The notes under the pieces are model-generated. The model had not been told where the DNA came from. It did no database searches and saw nothing but the letters and a program-made list of their open reading frames with translations. A DNA stretch of 64,000 bases from AP-15 sp963716115. GTDB taxonomy: Bacteria > Pseudomonadota > Alphaproteobacteria > ATCC43930 > CGMCC-115725. The stretch is taken from the NCBI GenBank assembly GCA_963716115.1, contig CAVQSZ010000032.1, forward strand, positions 1 to 64,000, in the 5' to 3' direction. A program made the position numbers and the translations under genes. This document shows, one piece after another, positions 54,701 to 64,000 of this stretch (positions are counted from its first letter, which is position 1; each line of letters begins with the position of its first letter).

Positions 54701-54819
54701 AACAAGGCCACCGGCAGGGAGTACGCGGCTGCGATGCCCGCCGCCACCGGCAGCAGCAGCAGGACGATCAGCGACTTCTGGTGTCGCGCGATCCATTGGG
54801 TGAGGGTGGACGAGTTCAT
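51765..54819 (-). CDS. RND efflux transporter permease (one frameshift)
   Basis: This inner-membrane proton-driven pump has about 1017 residues. It has the RND plan: one N-terminal membrane helix (SLIVLLLLPVAAGIAAAYSL), a first periplasmic domain, helices 2-6 with the proton-relay pair in VGLIIDDAIVMIEQIVRRVR, GGVTGGFFRPLSLTVASSLI, a second periplasmic domain and helices 8-12 (ITAMMGMTMIVGIVTEVAIF). One extra base near 52714 breaks it at VNLAG/TPLDVEINQVKASI. The start overlaps the adaptor stop by four bases. Substrates cannot be told from sequence; it is closer to general HAE/CzcA-like pumps than to AcrB proper. Confidence 0.9.
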
Positions 54820-55852
54820 TTCGGCCCACCCTCGCGGATGGCCATGCCGTCCTGCAATTCGTAATTCCCCAAGGTCACGACCTGACGGCTGGGGTCGATG
54901 CGGCCAATGATCTCGGTGTACGCATCCGACTCGATCCCGGTCGTGACGGGGACGCGCTCCGCCGCGTTTCCGGCCACCTGGAAGATGTAGTCGCCTTTGG
55001 CGTCGCGCAGCACCGCGTCGCGCGGCACCACCCAGCCGGTGTGCTGCTCCAACACGATTTGGACCGACCCAACCGTGCCCGGGACGAGCGCGGCGGCGGG
55101 TGGGAGACCTCGACCCAGGCGTCGACCCGCTTTGTCGCCGTGTTTATGGCGCCCGCGACGCCCCGCACCACCGCATCGAGCCGCAGGTCGGGCGCGTAAA
55201 CCGGCACGACCTGCGCACTCATGCCCGCCCGCACGCGGGCCGCGTCTTCGGGCTCGAGGCTCACGGTGACCTGCACGCGATCGGTGCGCGCCAGCTTCAG
55301 CACTGTCGTGTTGGGCTGCACCCGGTCGCCGAGCCCGACGACAAGCGCGGCGACGTAGCTGTCGAACGGGGCCGTTACGACCTCGGTTCTGCGGTCGTTG
55401 CCGAGCTTTCGCTGGGCATCGAGAGCGACCGCAGCATCTTCGACCGCCTTCTGGGCGACGGTGAGCTGCGCGTTGGTCGCGAGGTGCTGGGCGAGAAGGG
55501 TTTTGGTGCGCGCCAGGTCGCGCTCGGCGAAATTCAGGGCCGCGAGCGCAGCCTGGTAGCTGAGTGTCGCCGCAGGATCGATGGCCAGCTCGAGCAAAGC
55601 CTGTCCGGCTTTGACCACCTCCCCGGACCGAACGCGGAGCAGAATAATCTGACCGGCATGAAGAAAGCTGATCCCGACCACGGCATCGTCGCTTGTCGTC
55701 ACGACGCCATAGCCGTCGACCGTGCTCTTCAGCACTTGTTGACGAGGCGGCGCGGTTTCGACCTGGACGCTTCGCGCCGCTGGCGTCTCCGCGCGGCTTG
55801 CGGCCGATATCAGCAGCAACCCGATCGTCGCCAGGCTGCCGACGCGCATCAT
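54816..55852 (-). CDS. RND efflux periplasmic adaptor subunit (one frameshift)
   Basis: The adaptor has about 345 residues: a signal peptide (VGSLATIGLLLISAASRAET), a lipoyl half (LRVRSGEVVKAGQALLEL), a coiled-coil hairpin (YQAALAALNFAERDLARTKT), the second half (VTAPFDSYVAALVVGLGDRV) and beta-barrel parts (DRVQVTVSLEPEDAARVRAG, VQIVLEQHTGWVVPRDAVLR). The frame breaks near 55100, where one base seems to be missing between WVEVS and AAALVPGTVGSV. Its ATG overlaps the TolC-type gene's stop and its stop overlaps the pump's ATG, so all three proteins are translationally coupled. Confidence 0.9.
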
Positions 55853-57213
55853 TGGACGGCAAAAAGAACGGGCGCCAGCGTTGGAAGGTCGCTGCCGATC
55901 AACGTCTGCAATAGGATGCGTTGCTCGAGGAGCGTCGCTTCGAGCTTGATCGACTCGATCTCGTTGGCGAAGAGAGAGGCTTCTAGATCGACCCAGCTCC
56001 GCTCGTCGAGGTTGCCCGCCGCATAGGCGCGGTCCGCGACGGCTGCCGCATCGCGCAGCCGTCGGACGCCGGCAAGGCTCGTCCGATGCTGCGTTTCAAG
56101 AAGATCGATCTCGGTGACCAGGCGGGCGGCGGCGCCATAGGCCGCATCCAAACGCGCCTGATATTCGTCATGCAGTCGTTGCCGCGTGGCTCTTCCGACA
56201 GCGATGTTGCCTTGGTTGCGGTCGAAGATCGGCAGGCTGATCGTGAACGAAGGACCTGATGTGTACACAGGTGTCGTGTCGTTCGTGTAATTAGGCGCGA
56301 TATTGATTTTTGGAAATTGCTCGATGATCGCTTGGCGAAATTTCTGCTCCTCCGCTTCATATCCTGCCGCCAGGGCGAGGAGATCCGGTCGCCGCCGAGC
56401 CAGCTGAGGCAATATCGTCTTTAGCTTCGCCGCATCGATCGCCGGGACCGACATCGTCTGCGCCAGCCGAAGCTGCACCTCGGGCGCAAGGCCGAGCAGC
56501 GCGTCGAGGTCGTGCCGGTTCTTCAGGATCAGCTGATCCAAATCGTAAAGCTGGGTTTCGGCCGCCTGCAGCGCGGTCAAGTCGCTTGCCACCGTCGGCA
56601 GCGTCTCGTTCCCCTGCTGCATCGCGATGTTGGAGCGCTGGTAGCGATCGCTGAAAAGGTGTCGGCTCTTCGCGGCCACCGCGCGCTGACGATCGAGAGC
56701 GACCGCTCTGGTGAAGAGCGTGCGAGCCTGGCTCACGACCTGCCATTCCTGCCACAGCAGGTTCAGGCGGACACTGCGCTCGTTCGCCGCAGCGGCAAGC
56801 CGGCGGGCGGAGCGCGTCAAGAGCGGCACGATGTCCGCGGCGAGGGTTGCGCTCACCGAATCGACGGTGGCCCCCGCTCCGCTGATCAGAAATCCGTAGC
56901 TGAACGAGAGCGCCGGGTTCGGCAGCAAGCCGGCGGCGAATGCCTGAGCCCCCGCGATCCCGACCTGATCGCGCGCGGCCTTCAGGTCCGGGTTGTTGAC
57001 GACGGCGATCATCGCGACCTCGTCCATGTCGAGCGGCCGGGTCGGATCAAACCGATGCGCGCCGAGCTCCGGGAGCGGGAGATCGGACGGTGCGATCGTA
57101 AGCGTGGAAATGTCCGACAGAAGACCCGGTCGTTCGCCGAGCGGGGCCGGCTCGTAGGCTTGGCACGCGGCCAGAACCGCGCTCGCCAGGCAAATCGGGG
57201 CTGCACGTCGCAC
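55849..57213 (-). CDS. TolC family outer-membrane efflux lipoprotein
   Basis: This 454-residue protein has a lipoprotein signal (CLASAVLAAC, lipobox LAAC) and two TolC-type repeats. The first is MIAVVNNPDLKAARDQVGIA with AFAAGLLPNPALSFSYGF; the second is ARRRPDLLALAAGYEAEEQK with FPKINIAPNYTN and SGPSFTISLPIFDRNQGNIA. It would form the outer-membrane exit duct for the pump encoded downstream. The frame is intact. It is the first gene of the operon, so its promoter must lie in the 200 bases before the tRNA. Confidence 0.93.
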   Translation of the reverse strand: MRRAAPICLASAVLAACQAYEPAPLGERPGLLSDISTLTIAPSDLPLPELGAHRFDPTRPLDMDEVAMIAVVNNPDLKAARDQVGIAGAQAFAAGLLPNPALSFSYGFLISGAGATVDSVSATLAADIVPLLTRSARRLAAAANERSVRLNLLWQEWQVVSQARTLFTRAVALDRQRAVAAKSRHLFSDRYQRSNIAMQQGNETLPTVASDLTALQAAETQLYDLDQLILKNRHDLDALLGLAPEVQLRLAQTMSVPAIDAAKLKTILPQLARRRPDLLALAAGYEAEEQKFRQAIIEQFPKINIAPNYTNDTTPVYTSGPSFTISLPIFDRNQGNIAVGRATRQRLHDEYQARLDAAYGAAARLVTEIDLLETQHRTSLAGVRRLRDAAAVADRAYAAGNLDERSWVDLEASLFANEIESIKLEATLLEQRILLQTLIGSDLPTLAPVLFAVQ

Positions 57214-57419
57214 AGGGATGTCCCGCCGGTGTCGCGTGAGGGCGCAGGCGTTGCCCGCTTCGACCTTATAAGCTCAAAACGCCGAAGCCAATGAAGTGCG
57301 GCAAAAGCTGGGAAAAGGGCTCCGCCTGCCGGTCGAAGGTCCGGGGGTTTCTCGATACGTCAGGGCCCATGCCGCCAAAGGCGACAGCGCCTCCCGGCTG
57401 TCGTATTCTGGCCGCCGGC

Positions 57420-57496
57420 GGGCCCGTAGTTCAGCTGGTCAGAACACGCCGCTCATAACGGTGGAGTCGCAGGTTCGAATCCTGCCGGGCCTACCA
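57420..57496 (+). tRNA. tRNA with CAU anticodon, probably tRNA-Ile2
   Basis: The 77-base cloverleaf folds completely: acceptor GGGCCCG/CGGGCCT (one G-U), D arm GTTC/GAAC, anticodon stem CGCCG/CGGTG with loop CTCATAA (CAT), T arm GCAGG-TTCGAAT-CCTGC, and an encoded ACCA end. A CAU anticodon fits elongator Met or the lysidine-modified Ile2 that reads AUA. The GGGCCCG acceptor resembles alphaproteobacterial Ile2. A U in the D stem (GTTC) is less usual than GCTC. The methyltransferase stop codon begins on the next base. Confidence 0.93.
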
Positions 57497-58519
57497 TCAA
57501 ACGGCGGCGCCGACGACGAGGCTGTGGAAGGCGTCGGGCGCCCGGCGCGTCTGCTCGTAGCGCCAGCCGCCGGCCGCCAGCAGCTCGGCATACTCATCCG
57601 CGCTGCGCTCGCGGCCGGTCAGCGCGCACATCATATGGATGTCGAAAAGCTTGGAAAAATGCGGCTCCTCGGGGCCGGGCACGACGAACTCGGCGACGAA
57701 AACGCGGCCGGCGCCGGTCGCGGCGCGGCGCAGATTGGCGAGGATGCGGATGCATTCGTCGTCGCTCCAGTCGTGCAGGATGGCCTTCAGCGTATACGCG
57801 TCGGCCGCGGGCGCCTCGCCGAACATGTCGCCGCCGACATAGCGGCAACGGGCGTCGAGCCCGAGCCTCGGCGCCCATAGCCGGTCGGTCTCGGCGATGA
57901 CCTCGGGCAGATCGAGCACCGTCACCGCCAGATGCGGATAGGCTTGCAGGAGACCGCAGGCGAGGTGGCCGTGACCGCCGCCGACATCGCAAAGAGTGCC
58001 GATCCCGGTGAGTCCTTCGTTCGCAAGAGCGGCCAACGCCCATTGCGTGGTCAATGTCGAATAGCTCGACATCGCCTGGTTGAAGACGGCGCCGTAAGCA
58101 GGATTGGCCCGCGCATAATCGAAGAGCCCGGCGCCGAATTCGCGCCGAAAGCCGTCCTGCCGTCCGTCGCGAAGGATCGGCACGAGGTGCTTCCAGACCG
58201 CGTAATGTTCCGGCCCCTCTTCGAGCAGCGCCATCGCACGCAGCGAATGCGAGTGATCCTGCCGCAGCAGCGCGCCGGCCTCGGTCAGGCGAAAGCCGCG
58301 GCGGTCGTCCTCGGCCAGCAGGCCGAGCGAAGCGAGCGCGCGCAACAGCCGGTAAAGCAGGGCGGGGTCGGCCGCGACCTTCGGCGCCAGCGCCGCGGCG
58401 CTCGTCGCCTGCTCCGCCTGGAGATGATCGAACACCCCGAGCGCGGCCCCGGCGTAGAGGATCTGGCTGCGCCATCGCCCAAAGATCAAATCCAAGACCT
58501 GATCGGCTGCCCCGGCCAT
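57497..58519 (-). CDS. SAM-dependent O-methyltransferase (hydroxyneurosporene/hydroxyindole type)
   Basis: This 340-residue enzyme has an N-terminal winged-helix dimerisation domain (ILYAGAALGVFDHLQAEQAT, LYRLLRALASLGLLAEDDRR) and a Rossmann fold with the SAM-binding motif LCDVGGGHGHLACGLLQAYP. The later motifs VTVLDLPEVIAETDRLW, YVGGDMFGEAPAADAYTLKA, LHDWSDDECIRILANLRRA (catalytic HDW) and GRVFVAEFVVPGPEEPHFSK are typical of plant-type and CrtF-like O-methyltransferases. It methylates a hydroxyl of a small molecule, otherwise unknown. No carotenoid genes are nearby. The gene stands alone, between the two RND operons. Confidence 0.9.
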   Translation of the reverse strand: MAGAADQVLDLIFGRWRSQILYAGAALGVFDHLQAEQATSAAALAPKVAADPALLYRLLRALASLGLLAEDDRRGFRLTEAGALLRQDHSHSLRAMALLEEGPEHYAVWKHLVPILRDGRQDGFRREFGAGLFDYARANPAYGAVFNQAMSSYSTLTTQWALAALANEGLTGIGTLCDVGGGHGHLACGLLQAYPHLAVTVLDLPEVIAETDRLWAPRLGLDARCRYVGGDMFGEAPAADAYTLKAILHDWSDDECIRILANLRRAATGAGRVFVAEFVVPGPEEPHFSKLFDIHMMCALTGRERSADEYAELLAAGGWRYEQTRRAPDAFHSLVVGAAV

Positions 58520-58684
58520 GCCAGCCTCCCTGTAAGGAGATCGGTTTTCGAGGAGGCCACGATGCAGGTGTTTGGCCTATAGGTGTGTGAAGCGCTTCAC
58601 ACCCATTGCAAATATGCCGTCGCGCAAAGCGTGTTGGGAACAGCCTGGACCAAGCCCGGAACCCGTCGCTTGGCCACACGCCCG

Positions 58685-61600
58685 TCACGACACCTGGGCG
58701 ATCTCGCGGGCGCGGGTCGAGCGGGCGGCGGCGAGGTGGTCCTTGGCCAGCACGGTGTAGACCGCGGGCAGCACAAAGAGCGTGAAGAGCGTCCCGACCG
58801 ACATGCCGGCGACGACGACGACGCCGATCGAGAAGCGGCTCGCCGCCCCCGCCCCGGTTGCAGTCAACAGCGGCACCAGCCCGACCACCATCGCCGCCGT
58901 CGTCATCAGGATCGGGCGCAGCCGCACGCGGGCCGCCTGCTCGATCGCGCGCCGCCGGTCGAGCTTCTCGCTGACCTGCAATTCATTGGCGAACGAGACC
59001 ATCAGGATGCCGTGCTTGCTGATCAGGCCAATCAGGGTGACGAGCCCGACCTGGGTGTAGATGTTCATCGTCGCCAGGCCGAAGAACAGCGGGATCATCG
59101 CGCCGCAGATCGACATCGGCACGCTGACCAGGATCACCAGCGGGTCGCGCAGGCTCTCGAACTGCGCCGCCAGCACCAGAAAGATCACGATCAGGGCGAA
59201 GGCGAAGGTGAGCGTGAGCTGGTTGCCCTCGCGCACATAGAGCCGCGAATCCGACAGGTAATCATGGCTGAACCCGGTCGGCAGGCTCTTTGCCTGCAAT
59301 TCGAGAAAGGCGATCGCCTGGCCCGTCGTCACCCCCGGCATCGGCACCGCCTGGAAGGTCGCCGAATTGAGCTGGTTGTACTGGGTCAGCGCGTTCGGCT
59401 CGGTCGCCGTCTTCAAGGTGACGAGGTTTGAGAGCGGCACCGGCTGGCCGGCGGCGCTGTTGACGTAATAGCGGGTCAACGCCTCCGGGGTCAGGCGGTC
59501 GGCGCGCGGCACCTGCGGGATCACCTCGTAGGAGCGGCCGCCCAGATTGAACCGGTTGACATAGTTCTCGCCGACCAGCAAGGCGAGGGTGTCGCCGATC
59601 GCCCGCATCGTAATGCCGAGCTCGTTCGCCTTCGAGCGGTCGATATCGACGTGGATCACCGGCTGGTTGAAGTCGAGGTCGCTGTCGACGACGATGAACA
59701 TGCCGCTCTTGCGCGCCGCGGCCTTGATCTTCTCCATCGCCTCGTAGAGCGCCCGGTAGCCCTGCGGCGAATAGATCACCATCTGGATCGGCAGGCCGCC
59801 GATCGTCGCCGGCAGCGGCGGCAGCGAAAAGACGAAGGCCTGCAGCCCCTCGACCGCCCCGACCTTTTGCTGCATCAGCGGCTTCAGCTGCTGCGCCGAA
59901 CGGGTGCGCTCGTCCCAGGGCTTCAGGATCACCCCGGCGATGCCCTGGTTCGGCCCGAACCGGCCGTTGACGATAAAGCGCAGATAGGTCTCGGGAAACG
60001 AGGTGAAGGCGCGGTCGAGCGCGACCCTCATAGGCCTGCGCGTAGTCGAGGTTGGCGTATTGCGGCGCCTTGGTCAGCGCGAACAGCACCCCCTGATCCT
60101 CCTCGGGGGCGAGCTCGGATTTGGTGTTCAGGTACATGAAGACGATGCTGGCGAGGACCGCGGCGCCGAACAGCGCGGTCACCGGGCGGTAGTCGAGCGA
60201 GCGCTCGAGGCGGCGCCCGTAGCCTTCGGCGAGACGCGAGAAGACGCGGTCGATCAGCCCGACAAAGCGCCCGTGCAGCATCGCGCGGCTCAACAGCATC
60301 GAGCACATCATCGGCGACAGGGTGACCGCAACGACGCCCGAGATGATGACGGCGCCGGCGAGGGTGAAGGCGAACTCGCGGAACAGCGCCCCGGTGACGC
60401 CGCCGAGAAAGCCGATCGGCGCGTAGACCGCGGCCAGGGTCAGGGTCATCGAGATCACCGGGCTGGCGATCTCGCGCGCCCCGATCAGCGCCGCCTGCGC
60501 CGGGGTGCGGCCCTGCTCGATGTGGCGGTAGACGTTTTCGACGACCACGATCGCGTCGTCGACGACGAGCCCGATCGCCAGCACCATCGCCAGCAGGGTC
60601 AACAGGTTGAGGCTGAAGCCCAGGGCCGCCATCAAGGTCCCGGCGCCGATCAGCGACAACGGGATCGTGACGATCGGGATCACCACCGAGCGCAGGCTGC
60701 CGAGGAACAGAAAGATCACGACGACGACGATGCCGACCGCCATGGCCAGCGAGAACTCGACCTCGTCGATCGAGGCCTGGATGAACTTCGTCGAATCGTA
60801 GGCGACCTGCATGACGACCGCGGGCGGCAGGTTGCGCTCGATCTCGGGCAGGAGCGCGCGCACGTCGCGCACCAGGGTCAACGGGTTGCCGGTCGGCGTC
60901 GCCTGGATGCCGATGAACACCGCGCGCTGGCCGTTCATCGCCACGCTCGAGGTCCAGCTTTGCGCCGCCAGATCGACGGTGGCGATGTCCTCAAGCCGCA
61001 CCAGCGCGCCGTTCTTGCTCTTGACCACCATCTGCTTGAACTGCGCTGCGTCGTCGAGCCCGGTGTTGGCGGTGACGTTGGTGACCGTGAAATAGCCCTT
61101 CGCCTGGCCCGGCGCCGACTGGTAGTTGTTGGCCTGGATCGCCGCGGCGACATCGCTGGCGGTGATCCCGCGCGCCGCCATCCGCACGGGATCGAGCCAC
61201 AGCCGCATCGCGAAGATCTGGCCGCCGAGGATGTCGGCCGAGGCGACGCCGGGGACGGTGACCAGGAGCGGCTGCACCACCCGGGTCAGGTAATCCGAGA
61301 TCGCCGCGCTCGACAGCTCGTTGCTGGAAAAGCCGATATACATGACCGCCGTGGTCTGGCCGGTGGCCTTGGTGATGATCGGGTCCTGCGCCCCGTTCGG
61401 GATCAGGTACTTGACCTGCTGCACCTTGGCCATGACCTCGGTCAGCGCCTGGTCGGGGTCGAAATTGAGCCGGATATAGGCGGTGATCGTGCTGGTGCCC
61501 TGGACCGAGCTCGCGGTCAGGTAGTCGATGCCCTCGGCGGTCGCCACCGCCTGCGCCAGCGGTGTGGTGATGAAGCCCTGCATCAGGTCGGGCGAGGCGC

Positions 61601-61757
61601 CGGGATAGATCGTGGTGACGGTGATCGTCGTGTTCGAGAGCTTCGGGTACTGCCGGATCGGCAGCTCCATCATCGAGCGCAGCCCGATCAAGAGGATCAG
61701 CAGGCTGACGACCAGCGCCAGCACCGGTCGGCGGATGAAGATATCGGTGAACGACAT
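58685..61757 (-). CDS. RND efflux transporter permease, HAE1 type (one frameshift)
   Basis: The pump has about 1023 residues and an AcrB/MexW-like sequence: MSFTDIFIRRPVLALVVSLL, ELPIRQYPKLSNTTITVTTI, the proton-relay DD in IGLVVDDAIVVVENVYRHIE, ASPVISMTLTLAAVYAPIGF, and in the second half DPLVILVSVPMSICGAMIPL and GLVTLIGLISKHGILMVSFA. One extra base near 60025 breaks the frame between AQAYE and VALDRAFTSFPETYL. The pump would take hydrophobic or amphipathic drugs from the periplasm. It follows the adaptor gene after 20 bases; a TetR regulator heads the operon. No outer-membrane channel is encoded in this operon, so it may borrow one. Confidence 0.93.
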
Positions 61758-61777
61758 GGGCTGGTCGAGCGCGGGGG

Positions 61778-63001
61778 TCAGTTCAACGTCGGCGTCGCCG
61801 GCGGCGTCGGCGCGGGGAGGCCGATCTTGACCTCGGACCCGTTCTGGACCTTGACCTGACCGGCGGAGACCACGCGCTCGCCGGGCTTCAGCCCGTCGAG
61901 GATCGCCACCATGTGGCCCCAGCGCGCCCCGGTCTTGACCGGCGTGCGGGCCGCCTTGAGGATCGGCTCGCCCTTCTGGTCCTTGCCCTCCTCGCGGATC
62001 ACAAAGACGCTGTCGCCGTAGAGCGTGTACTCGACCGCGGTCGCCGGCAGCACCAGCATGTCGGGCTGCGGCGGCAGCACCACCGCGGCGTCGACGAACA
62101 TGCCCGGCAGCAGCTCGTTCTCCGGGTTCGTCATCGTCGCCTGCACCTGCATGGTGCGGGTATCGGGGCTGATCTGCGGCTCGATCGTCGTGATCTCGGC
62201 CGGGAAGACGCGGCCGGGATAGGCGTCGGTCTTGACGTTGACCTGCTGCCCGACCTTGATCTCCGGGCGCTGCCGCGCCGGCAGGGTGAAGTTCACGTAG
62301 AGCGTCGACAAATCGGTCAGGGTCACGATCGCCGCGCCGGGGTTCAGGTATTGCCCGACCTCGATCTGCCGCACCCCGAGCTTGCCGGAAAACGGCGCAA
62401 GGATCCGCTTTTGCGCGATCAGCGCCTCGGTCTTGGCGATCTGCGCGCGCGCCTGGTCGAGCTGGCTCTGAGCCTGGTCAACGCTTTCCTGCGAGGCGAA
62501 ATTGCTCTTGCGCAGCGACTGCGCCCGCTGCAGCGAGACCTGCGCCCACCGCGCCTGCGCCTCGTAGTTCTTCAGATCCCCCTGATCGGGCGCGTCGTTG
62601 AGCTGAACCAAGGGCTCGCCGGCCTTCACCGCAGCACCCGGCTCGAAGAATATCTTGACGACGCGCCCGCCGATTTCGGGGTTGATCGTGACCTGGTGCA
62701 CCGCGGCCAGCGAGCCGATGGCCGGGGCGAAGCGCGGCACCGCCTCGGTCTTGACCTCGACCGCGCTGATCTGCGCCGGCGGCGGCTTGTTGCTCGCGAA
62801 AAAGCTCGCGATCGCGTGCTCGCGAAACCGGTTGAAGCCGTACAGACCGCCCAGCACCACCGCGAGCAGCAGCCCGACGATGATAAGCCAGCGGACGGTC
62901 TTTGGCCGCCGCGTCGCGGCGCGGTCGATGTCGCGCGGACGCCGGGCCTGATCCGGGCTCAGCAACTCGGCGGGCATTTCCGTCATCTGATCGCCGTCCA
63001 T
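61778..63001 (-). CDS. RND efflux periplasmic adaptor subunit
   Basis: This intact 407-residue adaptor starts with a cytoplasmic tail and a membrane anchor (VRWLIIVGLLLAVVLGGLYG). It then has the lipoyl half (INPEIGGRVVKIFFEPGAAV), a coiled coil (YEAQARWAQVSLQRAQSLRK), the second half (RILAPFSGKLGVRQIEVGQY), a beta-barrel (YVNFTLPARQRPEIKVGQQV) and a membrane-proximal part (LVLPATAVEYTLYGDSVFVI). The ATG at 63001 follows AGGAC. It lies 15 bases after the TetR stop, in one operon with the pump. Confidence 0.95.
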   Translation of the reverse strand: MDGDQMTEMPAELLSPDQARRPRDIDRAATRRPKTVRWLIIVGLLLAVVLGGLYGFNRFREHAIASFFASNKPPPAQISAVEVKTEAVPRFAPAIGSLAAVHQVTINPEIGGRVVKIFFEPGAAVKAGEPLVQLNDAPDQGDLKNYEAQARWAQVSLQRAQSLRKSNFASQESVDQAQSQLDQARAQIAKTEALIAQKRILAPFSGKLGVRQIEVGQYLNPGAAIVTLTDLSTLYVNFTLPARQRPEIKVGQQVNVKTDAYPGRVFPAEITTIEPQISPDTRTMQVQATMTNPENELLPGMFVDAAVVLPPQPDMLVLPATAVEYTLYGDSVFVIREEGKDQKGEPILKAARTPVKTGARWGHMVAILDGLKPGERVVSAGQVKVQNGSEVKIGLPAPTPPATPTLN

Positions 63002-63016
63002 CGGTGTCCTAACACA

Positions 63017-63710
63017 TCAAGAGGGCGGGAGCTCGATCGGGTTCTTGGCGCAGCCGGCGAGCGCGGCCGCGATCGCCGCGTCGGTCAGGCCGATGCCGTG
63101 CAGGATGAACCGGCTCGCCTCTTCGGCCAACGCTCGTCAGCGCGCCCTGGTAGGCGATCGAGGCCCGGCCCGGCAACAGGGCGAAGGCCATCATCGCGGC
63201 GATGTGATGGCCGAACCAGAACCGGTTCGCCGAGGCGGCGGCGTCGAGCGCGAGGTCGCCGCCGGCGGCGGCGGCCTCGACCGACGCGGCGAACAGCGGG
63301 TGGACGCGCGCGAAGATCGTATCGAACAGCTCGCGCGCGTATTCGCCGTCCTCGAGAAAGCTGTGGAGGACGAGACGCAGCCGGGTGTCGAGCTCGGCCC
63401 GCTCGACCCCGCCTCCGAGCACGAGGTAGCGGACCATGAAATGGATCATGTGCACGAGCGTGGCCGTCGACGGCTCGAGCCCGGCCATGCGCTCCAATGC
63501 CGGGTCGCCTTCGCAGCCGAGCCGAAGGATCTCGCCGTAGAGCTGCTTCTTGCTCGGAAAATGCCGAAACAGCAGCGCCTCGGAGATGCCCGCCGCCTCG
63601 GCCAGCTCCCGCGTCGTGGTCCCGGCGAAGCCCTTGCGGGCGAAGAGCGGCACCGCCGCCGCCACGATCGCCTTGCGCCGCTCGTCGCTGTCCAATCTCA
63701 CAGCCGCCAT
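63017..63710 (-). CDS. TetR family transcriptional regulator (one frameshift)
   Basis: This repressor has about 230 residues. The N-terminal helix-turn-helix is typical: RRKAIVAAAVPLFARKGFAG, then TTTRELAEAAGISEALLFRHFPSK in two parts. The C-terminal ligand-binding part has FMVRYLVLGGGVERAELDTR and NRFWFGHHIAAMMAFALLPG. One extra base near 63129 (CCAACG) breaks the last 40 residues; corrected, they read LAEEASRFILHGIGLTDAAI. It probably represses itself and the downstream efflux genes, with release on binding a pump substrate. A palindrome just upstream of its start (63721-63737) is a likely operator. Confidence 0.92.
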
Positions 63711-63720
63711 CGGCCGCGCA

Positions 63721-63737
63721 AGTAAGCGCTCACTTAC
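63721..63737. promoter_or_regulatory. Putative TetR operator
   Basis: AGTAAGCGCTCACTTAC is an imperfect palindrome (arms GTAAG/CTTAC) lying 11-27 bases upstream of the tetR start. The sequence resembles operators of efflux-associated TetR repressors (AAGTGAGCGCTTACT type). Binding there would block transcription of tetR-adaptor-pump. Confidence 0.6.
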
Positions 63738-64000
63738 CCCGTGTCAAGCCGCCCGGCGGCCCGCCGCAGCAGATTTCGCGCCGCAGCCCGATCAAGCTCC
63801 GCACCGGACCGAAATCCCATGCTGCGCGCGCTGGAGATCACGATCCGATCAAGCGGCCGTTCTGGAGAGGCTCCGTCAATGCCTCTTTGCGCTGTCCCGT
63901 GGGCCTTCAGCCCACGGACTTGATCCGTGGGGAATGCCGGGACCCACTTTTCCACCACTCGGCCTTGCTTGGGTTTACTGTGATCGGCCGACGAACGAAC
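63738..64000. repeat. Intergenic stretch with a hairpin repeat, no supported gene
   Basis: A perfect 8-base stem (CCGTGGGC-CTTCA-GCCCACGG, 63897-63917) is followed by ACTTGATCCGTGGGGAATGCCGGGACCCAC, split here as a dispersed repeat of the type seen near 20890. A short open frame on the minus strand (63734-63958) runs through it and shows no recognisable domain. Confidence 0.5.

Noticed and set aside
52657..54864. A 735-codon open frame on the plus strand opposite the RND pump
   Set aside because: The translation is a low-complexity Arg/Asp/Gln mixture with no motif, and the minus strand codes for a clear RND permease.
63734..63958. A 74-codon open frame on the minus strand at the right edge
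   Set aside because: Its first third is a dispersed hairpin repeat and the rest has no recognisable pattern.

Overview
The window is GC-rich, densely packed bacterial DNA that reads as an alphaproteobacterium, most likely Rhodospirillales or a relative. The evidence is gene order and gene form: a TsaE fused to an AmgK-type sugar kinase followed by murU, addB, addA and trxA; carA/carB/greA near yqeY, dnaG and rpoD; a long alphaproteobacterial dCTP deaminase; a DUF1491 gene beside a ChvG-like kinase pair; and the typical dispersed palindromes between genes. No replication origin, CRISPR array or rRNA was found. One tRNA is present (57420-57496, anticodon CAU).

Layout. 1-7130: end of a type I secretion ATPase, its HlyD adaptor, a small unknown gene, a repeat-filled intergenic stretch, and a large interrupted gene for a repeat protein with RTX-like repeats that is probably the secreted substrate. 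7224-10730: a molybdopterin oxidoreductase, a VWA protein and a membrane J-domain protein. 10753-19677 (minus): trxA and the operon tsaE/amgK-murU-addB-addA. 19863-22834: dienelactone hydrolase, dCTP deaminase, NUDIX hydrolase. 22831-28749 (minus): an operon of two related histidine kinases, a receiver-only regulator and a secreted c-type heme protein; two tandem TRAP binding proteins diverge from it. 31105-34787 (minus): a ChvG-like kinase/OmpR-type regulator pair with DUF1491, then two lipoproteins. 34912-38925: an orphan tadE-tadE-tadG group whose TadG von Willebrand domain is split by Ser/Thr-rich repeats. 38989-44878 (minus): greA, carB, an AroQ-like gene and carA. 45062-49593: yqeY, dnaG, rpoD. 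49594-51693: a 2-kb stretch carrying one unknown gene, bounded by two copies of the rpoD 3' end. 51765-63710 (minus): two RND efflux systems (TolC-type lipoprotein/adaptor/pump, and TetR/adaptor/pump) with an O-methyltransferase and the tRNA between them.

Quality warning. Many genes carry single-base frameshifts, including ones a cell can hardly lose (carA, carB, greA, addB). In most of them the sequence continues in the next frame with one surplus base, often an extra A in a CAG-like context. I treat these as probable sequence errors, give one spanning feature per gene, and state where each break lies. The repeat-protein gene at 3759-7130 has at least eight breaks and could be a real pseudogene.

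The most unusual items are the rpoD-tail-bounded cassette, the TadG with a repeat insertion inside its von Willebrand domain, the kinase/heme-protein/TRAP-receptor locus, and the altered AroQ-like gene sitting between carB and carA.
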